Positions 25,201-38,127 of a stretch of 64,000 bases of DNA are shown one piece after another. This stretch comes from Rhabdophis nuchalis. Its lineage: Eukaryota; Chordata; Lepidosauria; Squamata; Natricidae. Position 1 is the stretch's first letter. Each line of letters begins with the position of its first letter. The notes beneath the pieces were generated by a model, which saw nothing but the letters and a program-made list of their open reading frames with translations, was not told the origin of the DNA and ran no database searches. Made by a program: the position numbers and the translations under genes. The stretch spans positions 82,086,875-82,150,874 of the forward strand of contig CM077644.1 of the NCBI GenBank assembly GCA_039707465.1, given 5' to 3'.

Positions 25201-27040
25201 CCTGGATGATGAGAATCTCCATAGATATATACTACTTAAGGTTACAGTCACAGATCAATGAAGCAAAGGACTATAAAAAAAGCAAAGGCTTATGCAGAAA
25301 GTTTGCTTTGAAATAGGAGCATGCACAAGAATCATTCTAGTTAGTCCATGTTTCAAAGAGCTATGTCAAGGTTGTCGGTGAATCCAATGGTGCAAGAATC
25401 CACACACAAGTATCCTGCATGAGACAGAGATCAGATGTCTATATGCTACCTGGGAAACCTTATATTGCTTCATCTGGCTTTTCCAGCTGCTATGGTGATG
25501 CCTGTGTTTGATCATCCACATGTGATTCCTGGCTTTGTTCTCCCTGAGGCCGAGTCCTGAACCTGGTCCATGACAGGTGCATGTCTAGGCTGATGACCCT
25601 CAGCAAATATTTTGGAATTCAGTAATGATGAGACTCAAGCAAAATGGCTAATCCCATCATTTCCCAGGGCTCAGACGTGTGAAAAATAGCTGTCTCCTTG
25701 TAAGGACAGAGCATATTTGGGCAATCTCCCATCCTTTCCTTATCTGAAGAGGTTCCAAGGAACTAGTTTATTCACTCATTCCTTGTATTTGCTGAGGTCA
25801 TTGGCTCCACTTTTGCAGAGCCATTTGCCAATACCTACTCAAGAAGTTGGTACATCAAAATAATTTTAAGCAAAAAAACACATTCATGAATTTTCCCTGC
25901 TATAAATATAGTTCAATATCCAGAAAAGCAAATAAGCATGAATGCAAGTTCTACATGTTGCCCTCTGTGTAGTGATTAAAATATCTAGATCTCAGTGGAG
26001 AAGATATTTACAACACTACCAGCTCGTGTTCAGAAACAAGAACAGCTGTGCTGCTAACAAAAAACACACAACTCGAGTAAGAGAAGCAGGCTGAAAATTA
26101 TGTGTTGGCAGTTAACATTTTTATTTGTACATACTGCTATGCAAAGCTAAAAGGAAATATCACCCCTCTAGGATTAATACATTCTGCAACATAAATGGAG
26201 AAAATAGTCTGACATCAGAAGAAGATTTAGCTGATTAAAATATGTATCTTTGCTATTGCATTTTCAATTTATAAAATGAAATGAAAGCAATGTGCATGGA
26301 TGTTTTTGTTTCCAAACTAGTTGTATAAATACTTACACTATTGGATTGGACCAGTAAAACCCTGCTTTAAATTCCCACTGAAGAACAAAACACTGTGATC
26401 TTAAACCAGCCATTCTCTTTCAACACACAATGTTATTGCAGGGATAAAAAGAAACCTTCATCTATGCTTCCTCAAGCTGTCAAGGAAAATATAGAATAGA
26501 AATATTTTCCTGGAAATATGACACCAATTGTAATATAATTATAAGACTACTTTCTCACACTGTTAATACGTCTAGCAGCAATTACCAAAATGATCAACAC
26601 ATGCAAACTGCTTAATCTTCACAAACGAAATAGGTTTCCACTCATTTGCTCTACAAAGTGTAAGAAAAGATGCCAATCTCTATGTCTTACGATGCCTGTA
26701 TTATTGGTTTCTCATTCGAAAGCAGAAGCACAAAAATCCTGTGTTGTGACTTTTGTCTTCCTTCTAATAAATTTACTAATCGGAGCTCTGTTTTTTTGGG
26801 ATGTTAAGAGGGAATGATAATCCCGGAAATGGGTTGGATTCAAGAGAAAGTGGAACAGTAATGATATTTATAACTCTCTGAATCAAATCAAGCCCTAAAT
26901 TTTACATACATCCTAGGCAACATTTGGATAAAACCATCAGACCCCAACTGTTTTTCTTATTGGTATATTTATGGACATTTAAGGATTTTTAAAAAGCATC
27001 TCAAAACTGTGCCTGTTTAAAAGAATTGCTTTTGCATGTA

Positions 27041-27408
27041 CAGATGACTTACAACAATTTGTTTAGTGGCCAAAGTTGCAGCAGCACTGAAAAAAGTGAC
27101 ATGACCATTTTCACACTTAAGGCTGCATCCCCATAGTCACATGATTTACGTTCAGATGCTTGACAACAATTTATGACCGTTGTAGTGTCCAGAGGTCTTT
27201 TGACCATCTTTTGCAACCTTCTGACAAGCAAAGTCAATGGCAAGCCAGATTTACTTAACAACCATGCTATTAATGTAATGACTTCAGTGATTCGCTTAAC
27301 AAATGGGGCAAGAAGAGTTGTAAAATGGGATATAACCCACTTAACAAATTTCTTGCTTAGCAACATAAATTCTGGGCTCAGTTGTGGTTGTAAAGCAAGG
27401 GCCAGCTG
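27041..27408. mobile_element. TA-flanked MITE, copy E
   Basis: Starts after TA with CAGATGACTTACAAC and ends GTTGTAAAGCAAGGGCCAGC. The interior has CAAAGTCAATGG, CACTTAACAAA and CTCAGTTGTGG like the other copies. Confidence 0.75.
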
Positions 27409-28388
27409 AACTTTACAAATACAATATCAGGGTCTTTTTTCCCCTGAAGGTTTCATCTATAGTGTTGTCAATTATCTCCTGTTGTGGTCTATTACCATTC
27501 ACATTTACTTTTGCTTCAACATATTATGGGGAAGCCACAGCCAAAGATCTCTGCCAAATGATAGATAGTATATGATGTGTATATGGAAATGTATGTGTAT
27601 CCAAGTCAAGATTGCACCGTTGGTCACATTTTACATAATGCGTAGTTTCTAGAATTAATATTGAGCTTTTTAAATATACTGTCTTTAAATTATATTAAGA
27701 TAATATTTTATTATCTTAAATGATTAATTATCTTTTATTGTCTTATCTTGACAATATTTATCTATTAAACATAATTATATTAATCCAATGTTAAAACTTA
27801 TACTTCTATTTTAATTACAGATACTTTTAAGTCTATTTTTCCTATACGGATCATGTCTTTTATGGATGACCTATGCTAGAAACTGCATGGGAGAGTGCAA
27901 TCCTGCTCTACCTCTAGCCCATTGGCAGCTATTGAGAGCATCATTTACAGTAACTTTATAGATTTCCTGGAAGGATTAAGCTTTCAGAAGTAGTGCTTTA
28001 CAATGCTTGCAGTCATTCCTGTCTAGTTGAGGTCCAGAAGGTGGTATTAGGGGACTTCTGTTCAACAGCTAGGGCTTCTGTCCTGCAGCTTCTGTCTTCC
28101 CATGTTTTTCTACCCGTAAATGAACATAATGGTATGGTGGAATGACCTTGAGGGACCAGAGAAAGAGATGCTGCTAGGGATTGGTCAAAGAAGAGAGGGA
28201 AGAGCCCCTGGTGGCTTAACAGTCAGAGAAAGAAATTTAGGGAGGAGGACCCATCTTAATGGATCAGGCTGTTCCTTGATTGCTTTGTTTTTATATTTTT
28301 TAAATGTGTGGTATTTATTAATTGTTTTAGCTTTGTTGTCAAAGCTGTCAAGAGTTGCTTTTGGTTAGATGATTGGATATATAAAATA

Positions 28389-28391
28389 GAT

Positions 28392-28425
<34 letters not shown>

Positions 28426-28433
28426 GAGAGAGA
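28389..28433. repeat. (ACAG)n/(AG)n microsatellite
   Basis: Seven to eight GACA units followed by GA units. Confidence 0.9.
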
Positions 28434-29607
28434 TGGCAGGAAATTGTCCTTTCAGACTTGAAAGATTCTGTTAATGCACCCTTACAAGAAAATACAAGAA
28501 GCTCACCTGATTGTGTTTCTTCTCTGGTTTACCTGGAAGGACTGAAAATAAACTACTATAAGAGATTAACTAGAATGATGTGGTATAGCTTGGGCAAAAA
28601 GATGATGATTGGCAGAAAATTACATGGTTTGTTGTACTCAAATATCATGCAACATATTTGGGGTAAAACAAACATGGGTTTAAGATTGTTAAATGACTTT
28701 TTTAAGAATAAAGCAATGCCCCAAATTAACCGTATTCCATTTTTGTTGCATATTTAATTAATTAAGAATGACTTAATTTCTGAATGAAGAGCTACAGTAC
28801 CTGCCAGATTCATTTTCACATAATTAATTTTAAATATATTTGGGCCTCTTTCATTTTCTCATCTAATTCATCATTTTGCAATAACGTTCTTTCCACTGAT
28901 CTGAACCTTATATATCTATAAAAATATATTTTTGGCAACAAAAGGTTTAAGATATAGTTCTATAGGTTATTTTATCATTTTTATCCCTGTTACAGCATGC
29001 ACTTTAAAAAATACAATATGCTTTCCCTTTAGAAATTGACTGCTGCTGCATTAAAATCATTTGACAGTGAATTGCATTATGGCATATCTCAAATTATTGT
29101 TTTATCTTTCATAAAGTATGAAACTTTAGTACCTTCCCGTTTGTTATTTCTAGAATTGCCTTGATAGAGGATCTGACAGTTTTGGAGTGAAATGTAGCTT
29201 CAGAAGCTTCACTTGTTCTATTATTTTGATATATAAATGACTATGCTATTTTGGGCTCTCTTTTTTTTCTCACTTACCTCACTGTGAGGGATTTATGTGT
29301 TCACACATTTATGTAACATGCTGTTCATGTGAATTAGGATTGGAAACATTTTTAAATAACAGGTAGAGAGATGTCTAACTGGCAGTATTCTTGGTAGTAA
29401 ATGGAACAAAAGAGCATAGAAGAAAGCTTTAAGCTCTTTAACTAGTACACTACTATCAGAAAATATTTGATGATTCAATAAATCATTTCAAAACTAAATG
29501 TCTGGATTGGTTATAACTTATTTTTTGCTTCCCAGTTGTAAGGAGAAGCACATTAATATATGGTTGTAAAGTTTTACGTTTTAGTTCCCATTATATATCT
29601 TCTGTCT

Positions 29608-30598
29608 ACCTGGAGGCCGTGTGAGCCTGGATGGGGAGGAACAGGCTTTGACTCAACCCGTCCAAGACCGAGTGGTTGTGGTTTCCGGCGTCACAATATA
29701 GCCAGTTGGTTCCATCGCTGGCCATTGGGGGCGAGTCATTAGCCCCCGCGGAAAGGGGCCGCAACTTAGGCGTCCTCCTGGACTCTCGGCTGTCTTTGGA
29801 TGACAGCTGTGGCCAGGGGGGCTTTTTATCTGGTTTACCTGATACGCCAGTTGCGCCGCTTTCTAGATCGTGGCGCTCTACGCACGGTCACTCAAGCCCT
29901 TGTCATCTCCTGCCTGGACTACTGTAACACTCTCTACATGGGGCTTCCCTTGAGGTGCATTCGGAGGCTCCAGCTAGTTCAGAATGCGGCCGCTCAGGGA
30001 ATTATGGGAGTCTCAAGACACTCCCATGTAACACCTCTCCTATGCAAGCTGCACTGGCTGCCTGTGGCTTTCCGGGTGCGCTTCAAGGTGCTAGCAACCA
30101 TCTTTAAAGTGCTCCATGGCACGGGACCTAGGTACTTGCAGGACCGCCTCCTACCACATACCTCCCTTCGACCTGTCCGCTCCCACAGGGTGGGCCTCCT
30201 CAGGGTACCGTCGGCCGGACAATGCCGGCTGGCGACACCCCGGGGGAGGGCCTTCTCTGTGGCAGCCCCCGCCCTCTGGAACGACCTGCCCCCGACCTTC
30301 GTACAACTACGGACATACGCCTTTTCCGTCGGGCATTAAAAACACACTTATTTTAAGTAGCCGGCCTGGCATAGTTTTTAAATTGATTTTGGCATAGTTT
30401 TTTAAATTGATTTTAGTGATAGTTTTTAATTAAAATTTTAGCACGGGTTCACTTAATTTAATTTACTTTTAACATTTTATTATATTTATTGTATTGTGTT
30501 TTTACTGTTTCCTGTGCACCGCCCTGAGTCTCAAAATTGGGAGATAGGGAGGTATATAAATATGAACAAACAAACAAATAAATAAATAAATAAATAAA
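29608..30598 (+). pseudogene. L2/CR1-superfamily LINE, 5'-truncated 3' end
   Basis: The frame at 29800-30339 encodes the C-terminal part of the LINE ORF2 protein: ISCLDYCNTLYMGLPLRC, QNAAAQGIMG, TPLLCKLHWLPV and RAFSVAAPALWNDLP, the post-RT region typical of these LINEs. Upstream (29630-29790) broken frames continue the RT end. The 3' UTR has the GCACCGCCCTGAGTC word (from about 30516) and an (AAAT)n tail to 30598. It is 5' truncated and frameshifted, so not functional. Confidence 0.8.
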
Positions 30599-30654
30599 AG
30601 CTTGTTGTAAATTTAGAAGGTGTTACAAATTATAAATTTGATATGATTACATGT

Positions 30655-32677
30655 AGATGGTGTTGCTTAAAAGTTTGTGAACTCTTTTGAATTTCCAATA
30701 TTTCTGCATAATTATGATATGTGATCTCTTCTTCACGCATCCTAAAACTAGATAAAGAAACCCTTAAACAAATGAGACAAAAACAACATATTGGTTGTTT
30801 TATTTATGAAAATTAACCAAACGTGCATATTTGTGTTTGGCAAAATCATACGAACCTCTGCTTTCAGAAACTGGTGCATCCCCTTGGGCAGCAAAACCTA
30901 CAACTCAATGTTTCACATAACTGTTGATCAGTCTTACACAATGACTTGAAGGAATGTTGGCCAGTTCTTACAGAACATCTTCATTTGAGAAAATGAATGA
31001 ACTGCCTACTTCAGGTTCTTGTATTTACATTTCTGTAAGATTGAAGGTAAGGTCTTTTGATTTGGTCATTCCAAAATATTAACTTTTTTCTGCTTTAATC
31101 ATTTTCCAGCCATACAATTAGTATATTTTGGACGGTTGTCTTGGTACATGACCCATTTTGTCTTGAGCTTGAGTTCATGAACAGATATCCTGACATTTTC
31201 TTGCAGAATTTGTTGGTACAATTCATAAGTCACAATTCCATCAATGTGGGCAAACTGTCCTGGTTCAAAGGCAGCAAAGCAGGCCCAAACCATTATGCCA
31301 TTACCATCTTTCACAGATTGGGATTTTGTAGGAGAAGGACTGGGAAAATAATAAAAAGAGGTATCAGCCTAGAATCGTTACGTAGCCACAAACAAACTAA
31401 GTTCACCCTCCCCTTGATTGCCATTATCCTTATCTAACTATAACCAGGTACTGACCAATAGTTCAGAAGACTCCTGTGCATAGGCTTTTAGCAACAAATT
31501 AGTTACATTGGACTTTCATGGGTGAACTTGGTCTTTCACACCTGACAGTTTTCTTATGCAGGAATGGAGCATTTGCTTTTTGTGAAATATAACATTTTCA
31601 TTTGAGCTGAAAAATCATATTTTGGTTTCACCCACCCACAGAACATTCTTCTGCTTTCTGGCTTACCTACTTAGTCTTTCACAATCTGTAGATGGGCAGC
31701 AATGTTGTTTTTGGAGGACAATCACTTTCTCCTTGCAGTCCACACACACCATTGTTGTTCAGTATTGTTCTGAGAGTCGTCTCATGAACAATGACTTCGC
31801 CAATGAAAGAGATACTTTTAGTTCCTTGAACATTATTCTGGGCTTTGTTGAGACCTCCTGGAGTATTACACACATTGCTCCTGGTGACTTCTTGGTTCGT
31901 TAACTATTCCTGGGATGGGTAACAATGGTGTTAAATTTCCTCCATTAGATCATGATCTGCCTGATGATAGACTCGTGGAGTCTAAACATTTTTAAAATAG
32001 TTTTGTCACCTTTTCCAGTCTGGTGAACATCAATAACTGTTTTTCAGAAATCCTCAGAAATCTCCTTTGTTTTGGTCATAACACGTTTTCACATACTGTG
32101 TTGTGAAAATCAGCCTTTGATAGTGAATACTAGAATTCTGTTCTTTAAATCAGCGGTACTCAACCTTTGTAGTTTAGCGGCCTAGCTGCAAATAGAGGGG
32201 AACTTTGTCGTGTGAGTGGTGGGTTGGCATGCACATGCAGCTCCACTCACACAAGAGAGAAGAGAAGCCTTTGAGACACCACTCATGTGAGTGAGTTGCA
32301 CATGCACATTGGCCTCACATGGCCCAGTTTCAAATAGGCTATGGCCAAGTAGTGGGCTATGGTCCGAGGGTTGGGGACCCCTGCTTTAAAGAAGGCAGGA
32401 CTTCCACACTCACATCTGATTATCATTCCATGAATGGTAACGTCTGATTCTGATTCCCTCTTCAAATGAACTGATAATCCTAGAGGTTCACATATTTTCG
32501 CTATACAAATATGTACGCTTGGTTTATTTTCCTCAATAAAAATGAATACTTTCTATTCATTTGTTTAATTTAGTTCTCTATGTAGTTTTAGGACTTATCT
32601 GGAGAACAGGTGAGGTCACATTTATGCAAAAATGCTGAAAATCCAAAAGGCTTCACAAACTTTTAAGCATTACTGTA
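30655..32677 (-). pseudogene. Decayed Tc1-like transposon
   Basis: Inverted ends: TTGCTTAAAAGTTTGTGAA at left and TTCACAAACTTTTAAGCAtt at right, the latter next to ACTGTA. The transposase is minus-strand. The best fragment (31099-31314) has the Tc1 core words IMVWACFAA, QFAHIDGI, LYQQILQEN and the motif YQDNRPKYT, where functional family members have a catalytic Asp before N-x-P. Other frames are broken by stops. A hAT MITE (32151-32383) interrupts it. Without that insert it is about 1.8 kb, near the usual length. Confidence 0.8.
32151..32383. mobile_element. hAT MITE nested in the Tc1-like element
   Basis: Starts CAGCGGTACTCAACC and ends GGTTGGGGACCCCTG. The 8-bp duplication is CTTTAAAT/CTTTAAAG (32143-32150 and 32384-32391), with one mismatch. 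Confidence 0.85.
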
Positions 32678-32939
32678 TCTCTTTGTATTCCTTCTCAATA
32701 TGTATGTGTGTTCGTGTATACACATACATACCTACACAGAGATACACACAAACTGGGTTATTAAAACATTAAACATATATATATATGAATAGTTTAATAG
32801 CTAGCAGGAGTAGTATGCAAATAATGAAAGAATGGAATAAAGGAGCTGCAATCAAAATGCTGCATCAGAATATTCTCAGTTGAGTATATTCTATAGAGAC
32901 AAAGCTCTAAAGGTTGAATAATATTCTAGGGCAAAACTC

Positions 32940-33062
32940 AAACATCTCAAATGCCAAATGGCCAAAAAACAAGCATGAGCGCATCAGCTAGCTGGTCTTC
33001 AGGTTTCCGGCGCAGGCACGTTCCAGTTTGGGCACTCGGTGCCGAAAAGGTTCACCATCACT
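32940..33062. mobile_element. Right-end fragment of the GTGATGGCGAACC hAT family
   Basis: Contains GGCACTCGGTGCCGAAAAGG and TTCACCATCACTG at the right end, as in 2670-3643 and 34483-35050. The left end is missing. Confidence 0.6.
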
Positions 33063-33945
33063 GCTCTAACTGTGGTAAAGAATGAGTTCTCATTCAGAAC
33101 AAGATTCTCACTCCATTGTTTGACTGTCTGAGCCTTAAAAATATGTGGCTGGTTATGCAAGGTGACCGCTGGTGAGTAACCAGACTACAGAAAAGTTTGC
33201 AGAGAGGAAGTTTAAACCCCTTTTTGAAAACATAAAAAAGAACCCTCATAAAAAATAATGGAAATAATTGTTATCTTACATTTAAATGCTGGAATCTTTT
33301 GTTTAAATATTTTACATTTTTAAACATGCCCTGCAGCAATTCAGACTTTAAAGGGGAGAAGAACAAAGTCATGTCATCAACATGTTTTCAATTACCAACT
33401 AAATGTCGGTGCAATGTCAGAGAAATTGTAATTTTATAAATACACTGAGATTCCACTATTTTAATTAGCAATTCCCCATTTCCAGTTTTTCCAGAGTTTG
33501 CACAGTAGATTTCTATGAGCATAGGCTATCACTATTTAATAAGTTGCAGAAACATGTCGTGTTCAGCCCATACCCAGCTGCTGCTTAACTCTGGCAAAAT
33601 TAAATTAAATAAATTATAGCAAAAATTGCATAATACATTATTATATCCAGACTTAATTGGAAAGTACTTCTTCGTTTTATATTCTAAAATGTTAAGAAGG
33701 CAAAGAGGCGGAAAAAAAGACCATTAATACATACAGACTTTGTAGCGTAGGACCATATCTTTCAACTACAGAAAGTCAAAAAGCTCAACAGCCTAAGCAA
33801 CCAGTTCTAAATGAACCATGAAGAGCATCACTGAGTCACACCACAAACAGTTTGTGGAGATAGCAACAATGTTTTGTATCAACAGGTACAAGAACTAAAT
33901 CTCAACCAGCACAGAGAATTCTGAAGACATATTAACATCCATTGT

Positions 33946-33998
33946 GTCTATTCCTATACTTCCAGTTTGTGTGTTGGGCGGTTATTCATGTTCTGCAG
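33946..33998. repeat. 53-bp duplicate of 34885-34937
   Basis: The two copies run from GTCTATTCCTATACTTCCAG to ATTCATGTTCTG(C/G)AG and differ at two positions. The second copy lies inside the hAT MITE at 34483-35050. The first is followed by a piece ending ATCCCACCACTG (about 34204-34215) that looks like a CAGTGGTGGG-type hAT end. Confidence 0.75.
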
Positions 33999-34482
33999 AA
34001 AACCAGTTCTTAAATTATTTGAATCCTACCAATTAGCAAATCGATATTGGCCTCTTTTCCCTATTTTTTATACTTCCTACCCAGAATAATGCAGCCATTT
34101 TGAGCATTGTTTCAAGTGTTTCAATTTCTTCCAACAACCAGTTCTCTGAATTGCTTAGAAACTTAACGACCGGTTCTCCTGAATAGATGCAAACTGTCTG
34201 AATCCCACCACTGGATTTACTGTTGTTGCTTCCAATCATATTATATAAACTATATTGTTCAGGGAAGTACACTACTAGTGTCTATTCCACCACAGATGGC
34301 AGAAATTCCATGTTTTAAAAGAACATGCATGAAGAAGTATTTCCACTGTTAATTTCAATAGATGATTAGGGGTTCTGTCTTCCTATCCACATTTTATACA
34401 CCATGATTGATTTTCTATTCTTCTGTTATGTTTCTCCTATCTTTCCTTTGCTTTTAGTCAAGAAGCCTAAATTGCTTTAGAC

Positions 34483-35050
34483 CAGTTATGGCGAACCTTT
34501 TTCGCCTTGGGTGCCAAAAGCACATGGACCCGTGCTGTTGTGTACGCTCGCGTGCCCACCCCGTAATTTAATGCACCTCTGCACATGTGCGTGTGATCCC
34601 CCCTGCTGCCTCCATGCATGTGTGCACAGCTTTCTTGGAGCCTGGGGAGGGCAAAAATGGCCTCCCCTGCCCCCCTCCAGAGGCTGGAAATAGCCTTTTC
34701 TCACTTGATAGGTAGGTCCTCCCCAGGCTCCAGGGGTTTTCTAGGAGCCTGGGGAGTATGAAAAATGGCCCAACATGCAAACCAGAAGTTTGGAAACTGA
34801 CTTCCGAGTTGCCCATTTTTCTCCTTCATGAAGCTTCCCTAAAGCCTCCAGAGGGTGAAAAGGAGCCCAACCTGCAAACTGGAAGTCTATTCCTATACTT
34901 CCAGTTTGTGCGTTGGGCGGTTATTCATGTTCTGGAGGATGACAAAACAGCCGGAAATCAAGGCCAAAAATCAGGACAAAGCCTCGTGTGTCCTCAGAAA
35001 TGGTTCTGTGTGCCACCTGTGGCACCCGTGCCATAGGTTCGCCATCACGG
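34483..35050. mobile_element. hAT MITE, GTTATGGCGAACC family
   Basis: Starts CAGTTATGGCGAACC and ends ATAGGTTCGCCATCACGG. The perfect 8-bp duplication CTTTAGAC is at 34475-34482 and 35051-35058. The interior has repeated AAACTGGAAGTC/AACCAGAAGTTTGG and GAGCCTGGGGAG units, related to the minisatellite in 2670-3643. Confidence 0.9.
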
Positions 35051-35324
35051 CTTTAGACTTTCCTTGCCACGGAAAAGTTAGTTTCCTAGTAATTTTGCAT
35101 AACCTTTTTGTATTGTTTTTTTCAGCTCCACAGTATTCTTTTTGAGACGGTTGATTAGAACTTTATCTAGTCTTACAACTAACTGTAGGTAGCATGGAAT
35201 CTGCTGTTCCTCACAACATCTACACAGTAGGGATTTTATTGAAATGTCCATTATAGCCTCAAATTCAATTTTCCAGATTTTGGAAGGTCTGCAGAGTGCA
35301 AAAACTTTTTTTTTTAATTTGCCT

Positions 35325-35384
35325 GTTCAAAATCTTGATGTGTCTTATACTCCGGTGCGTCTTATACTCTGAAAATATGGTATA
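35325..35384. mobile_element. End fragment of a TACCGT-type MITE
   Basis: GTGCGTCTTATACTCTGAAA followed by ATATGGTA resembles the terminal part of the TACCGTATTTT family. The rest is not recognisable. Confidence 0.4.
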
Positions 35385-35399
35385 TGTGCATAACATTAT

Positions 35400-35835
35400 A
35401 ATGTGCATACATTATGTCATCCCTGAGGAGTTTTCTTACCCTGCTAAGACAGCAAGTCCTAGTAATTTCATCTAGTGGAATCAGGGGACAACCCATGATA
35501 TTTTGTGCTGTATTTATCACCCTTTGTAGTGTCCTCTATCCACGGGTGGCAAGCCAGCATACCATACCCAAACATAATATGTGAGGATGCTTTCTATCAT
35601 AGACTGGTAGAAGGAGGTCATCAGTCGTTGTTCCACCTTGATTTTCTGCAAGACCCTAAGGTAATGTAGTCTCTGTGGAGCCTTCCTGGACATCTGGATC
35701 ATATTATTTTTCCAGGTGAGATCTTCACTAAGGTGGACTACTAGGAATTTGAAAGAGGAGACCCACTCCACAGCCCCTCCCCTTGATGTAAAGTGGGGCA
35801 GGTTCCTTTCTCTTCTTCCGGAATTCTAGCACCAC
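35400..35835 (-). pseudogene. LINE reverse transcriptase C-terminal fragment
   Basis: A minus-strand 84-codon frame (35517-35771) reads SSFKFLVVHLSEDLTWKNN, RLHYLRVLQK, SFYQSMIESIL and VWYAGL. This order (F-L-G-V-x-x-x-x-L-x-W, then L-R-x-L, F-Y-x-S-x-I-E-S-x-L) is the end of the RT/thumb in several vertebrate LINE clades. The frame stops at 35517, but homologous-looking sequence goes on to about 35400. The clade is undetermined; it differs from the L2 copies in this window. Confidence 0.65.
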
Positions 35836-37156
35836 CTCCTTTTATTACTTGAGGCAATTTTCTTGTCCTAGTAAACTTATACAGAAGACCTTGAGCCATC
35901 CCTTCCTAAACCTTATACCTATGCAAATGCAAATAATGCCTATAATGCAATAGACATCCCTGGTTTCAATTCATTTTATTTCCTCCAATTTTCAGGGAGA
36001 TTTTAGTTTTTCTATATCTTTCCTTTATCCCTTGAGTTGACTCTAATCAAAACTTCTACTGAAACCATCTCCTGTTGCACCATTTTGCATTCTTAGAGGT
36101 TTTCCATCATCTAAAAGCAAAACTTCTACAACTTCAGCCAACAAATCCGGTGTAAAGCACAATACTGTTTTGTTTTACTAGCATTTTTAGGCTGAAAGAC
36201 TTCCCTCAGCTCTGAGCTTTGCTTCCTTCAACCAATTCAGCAATCTTCAACTTCCTTTTACTATAAACATGTAATTTACTGATTGCCTATTATTTCCCAA
36301 CTGACCTTTTCTTCCTCTCTTTCTTAAAAATCCCAGCCAGAAGTTTTTAACCAATTATGAACCATACGGTCCTTCTAACTACCATTCCAAATTTGTTGTC
36401 ACTCCTTCATTTTAACATCAAGCTTCTCTTACATAGCAACTGTAACCAAGGCAACCACCTCTGTTTTTGGCCCAATGCAGAGAAGCAAAACTGAGTTTCT
36501 GGCCTACTCAGTTACATAGCAACCTCATCCAGAGGTCACTCCCAGGACACAAAATTTACACATGCACAAACAAAAATACATTAGTTCTTCAGAAATGCAC
36601 AACTCTTCTTTTCCATGAAACATACCTCACGTTTATTAACGAGAGGTAACTTTTGATCGGGTATAAATTATGACTTCATCATGTAAACTGGTTTGCATTA
36701 GATGAAGAGGTTCATTATTTTTGAAAGAGCCTTAGATGATAATCCATTTGTTATGGCTTTTCTCTGTTAATTATATTTTTTTCAATCTTAAATGCATTGT
36801 GTATATAAATTGTATGACTTTTGTGTACATACACAGTTGTATATCTTTCCTGCAGTGAACCCAATATTGCTTACATGAGGGATTTATGGACATTTGCAAA
36901 GGGATTTTTGTCTGATTCTTTTAACTATTTTCAGTAACATGTGCATTGGTATAGGTTTTTCTTTATTTGTTGATATAGACAAACATATACTGAATTGCAA
37001 CATTTTGAATATTTATAGGATAACCAAGCCTTAATAGTTTTAAAAATTTATATTAGATATGGTTGCCCCAAAATGTAAGCCAAATGAATTTCTTCCTCAT
37101 GTGCACTTGGTGACTGCTTCACACATTTAAAATAGACAAAGTAGTTTTATAGTCAT

Positions 37157-37659
37157 TGTCATGGTCCTGTTGAGGCCTGGCTCCGAGATGAAGGATTATT
37201 AGGTTCAAGTAACAGCCATTTATTTGGCAAAATACAAGACAAGCGAATAGTAGAACTCAGCAAGTAAAAAGGTGCAGTAAGACAGGGGCTTCCCCGCTTG
37301 ACAGCTATTTAAAGAAGAGCTGTCAAACGGGGAACCAATCAGGAGGCCTGGCAACCCAATTCCAGCCAGTCGCATCTGAGCCAATCAGGCTGTTACCTGG
37401 CTGTTACCAAGCCAACAAGGGTGAGGTCGAAGACTTGCGGACGGTCATAAGTCGAGGACCGGTCGCAAGTCGAGGACCTCAACATGGAGCAGTAACCAAA
37501 GGAGCAAGACAAGGCAGTCCTGGGTCCCTTGGGCATGGGAAGGGTCGCTAGTGAAGGAGAGGGCGCAGGACGGTCAATCAAAGAGGGAGGAGAGGCGGAG
37601 CAGAGGAACAACGGAGCTCCAGAAGGCAGAATTAGCGCAGGCCACAGGGTGACCTGACA
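37157..37659 (-). mobile_element. Solo-LTR-like segment, minus strand
   Basis: Ends are TGTCATGG (left) and CCTGACA (right), so TGTCA...TGACA. On the minus strand there is a TATA-like CTTTAAATAGC (about 37308-37318) and AATAAA (about 37219-37224) before the end. There are no internal genes. Confidence 0.55.
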
Positions 37660-38127
37660 ACTCAGGAGGAGGATGCCCCACCCCTCTTCACAAGGCTCAC
37701 CTGGGGAATGAGATTTAAAGAGACTCTGTTGGGAGGAGTGTTTATCAGGAACAAGTGTTGCCTTTTTCCAGTTTCACATGCTGTCTGGATACTTTGCTTG
37801 CTTTGTCCTGGTTGGCTTGCTTGCCTTGCCTGGCTATGTGCAACTCTGCAGCGACACAGTTCTGCTTCAGGTTGTGTTGCAGTCCCAGTGAACGCTTCCT
37901 GTGACAAGAACTCTTTGGAACCAAATTCCCTGACTGCCTTGAATTCCGTGACTGCTCTCAGAACTGTCCTGCTCCTCTGGCAGGCAGGTACTATTGGAGG
38001 TGCGTGTTTGGAGCTTTGTTCCTGCACTGAATGGTGGGATTTGGGAGGGAAAGTTGGAGCAATAAAGGAGAATTAAGCCTTCGTTCTGGCTGTGTTGTTT
38101 CTGTGCCCAGCCCTGGCTCATCACAGT
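37660..38127 (+). mobile_element. LTR-like segment, plus strand, head-to-head with its neighbour
   Basis: Contains a TATA-like GAGATTTAAAGAG (about 37709-37721), an AATAAA (38061-38066) and an end CTGGCTCATCACA at 38127. It directly abuts the minus-strand segment to the left. Start and target duplication are unclear. The 122-codon frame inside shows no known domain. Confidence 0.45.

Noticed and set aside
26590..26817. 75-codon frame with a hydrophobic end as a small membrane protein
   Set aside because: No splice context, no repeats of it and no recognisable family; chance frame length in intron.
28308..28757. 149-codon frame after an ACAG repeat
   Set aside because: The sequence shows no known domain, begins in an intron-like context and passes through a microsatellite; not supported as a gene.
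29800..30339. A separate host gene for the 179-codon protein
   Set aside because: The sequence is the end of a LINE ORF2 and recurs at 51673, 59455 and elsewhere in the window.
37708..38076. 122-codon frame in an LTR-like segment
   Set aside because: Cys-rich, but no signal of a known family; it covers promoter and poly(A)-like signals of an LTR.
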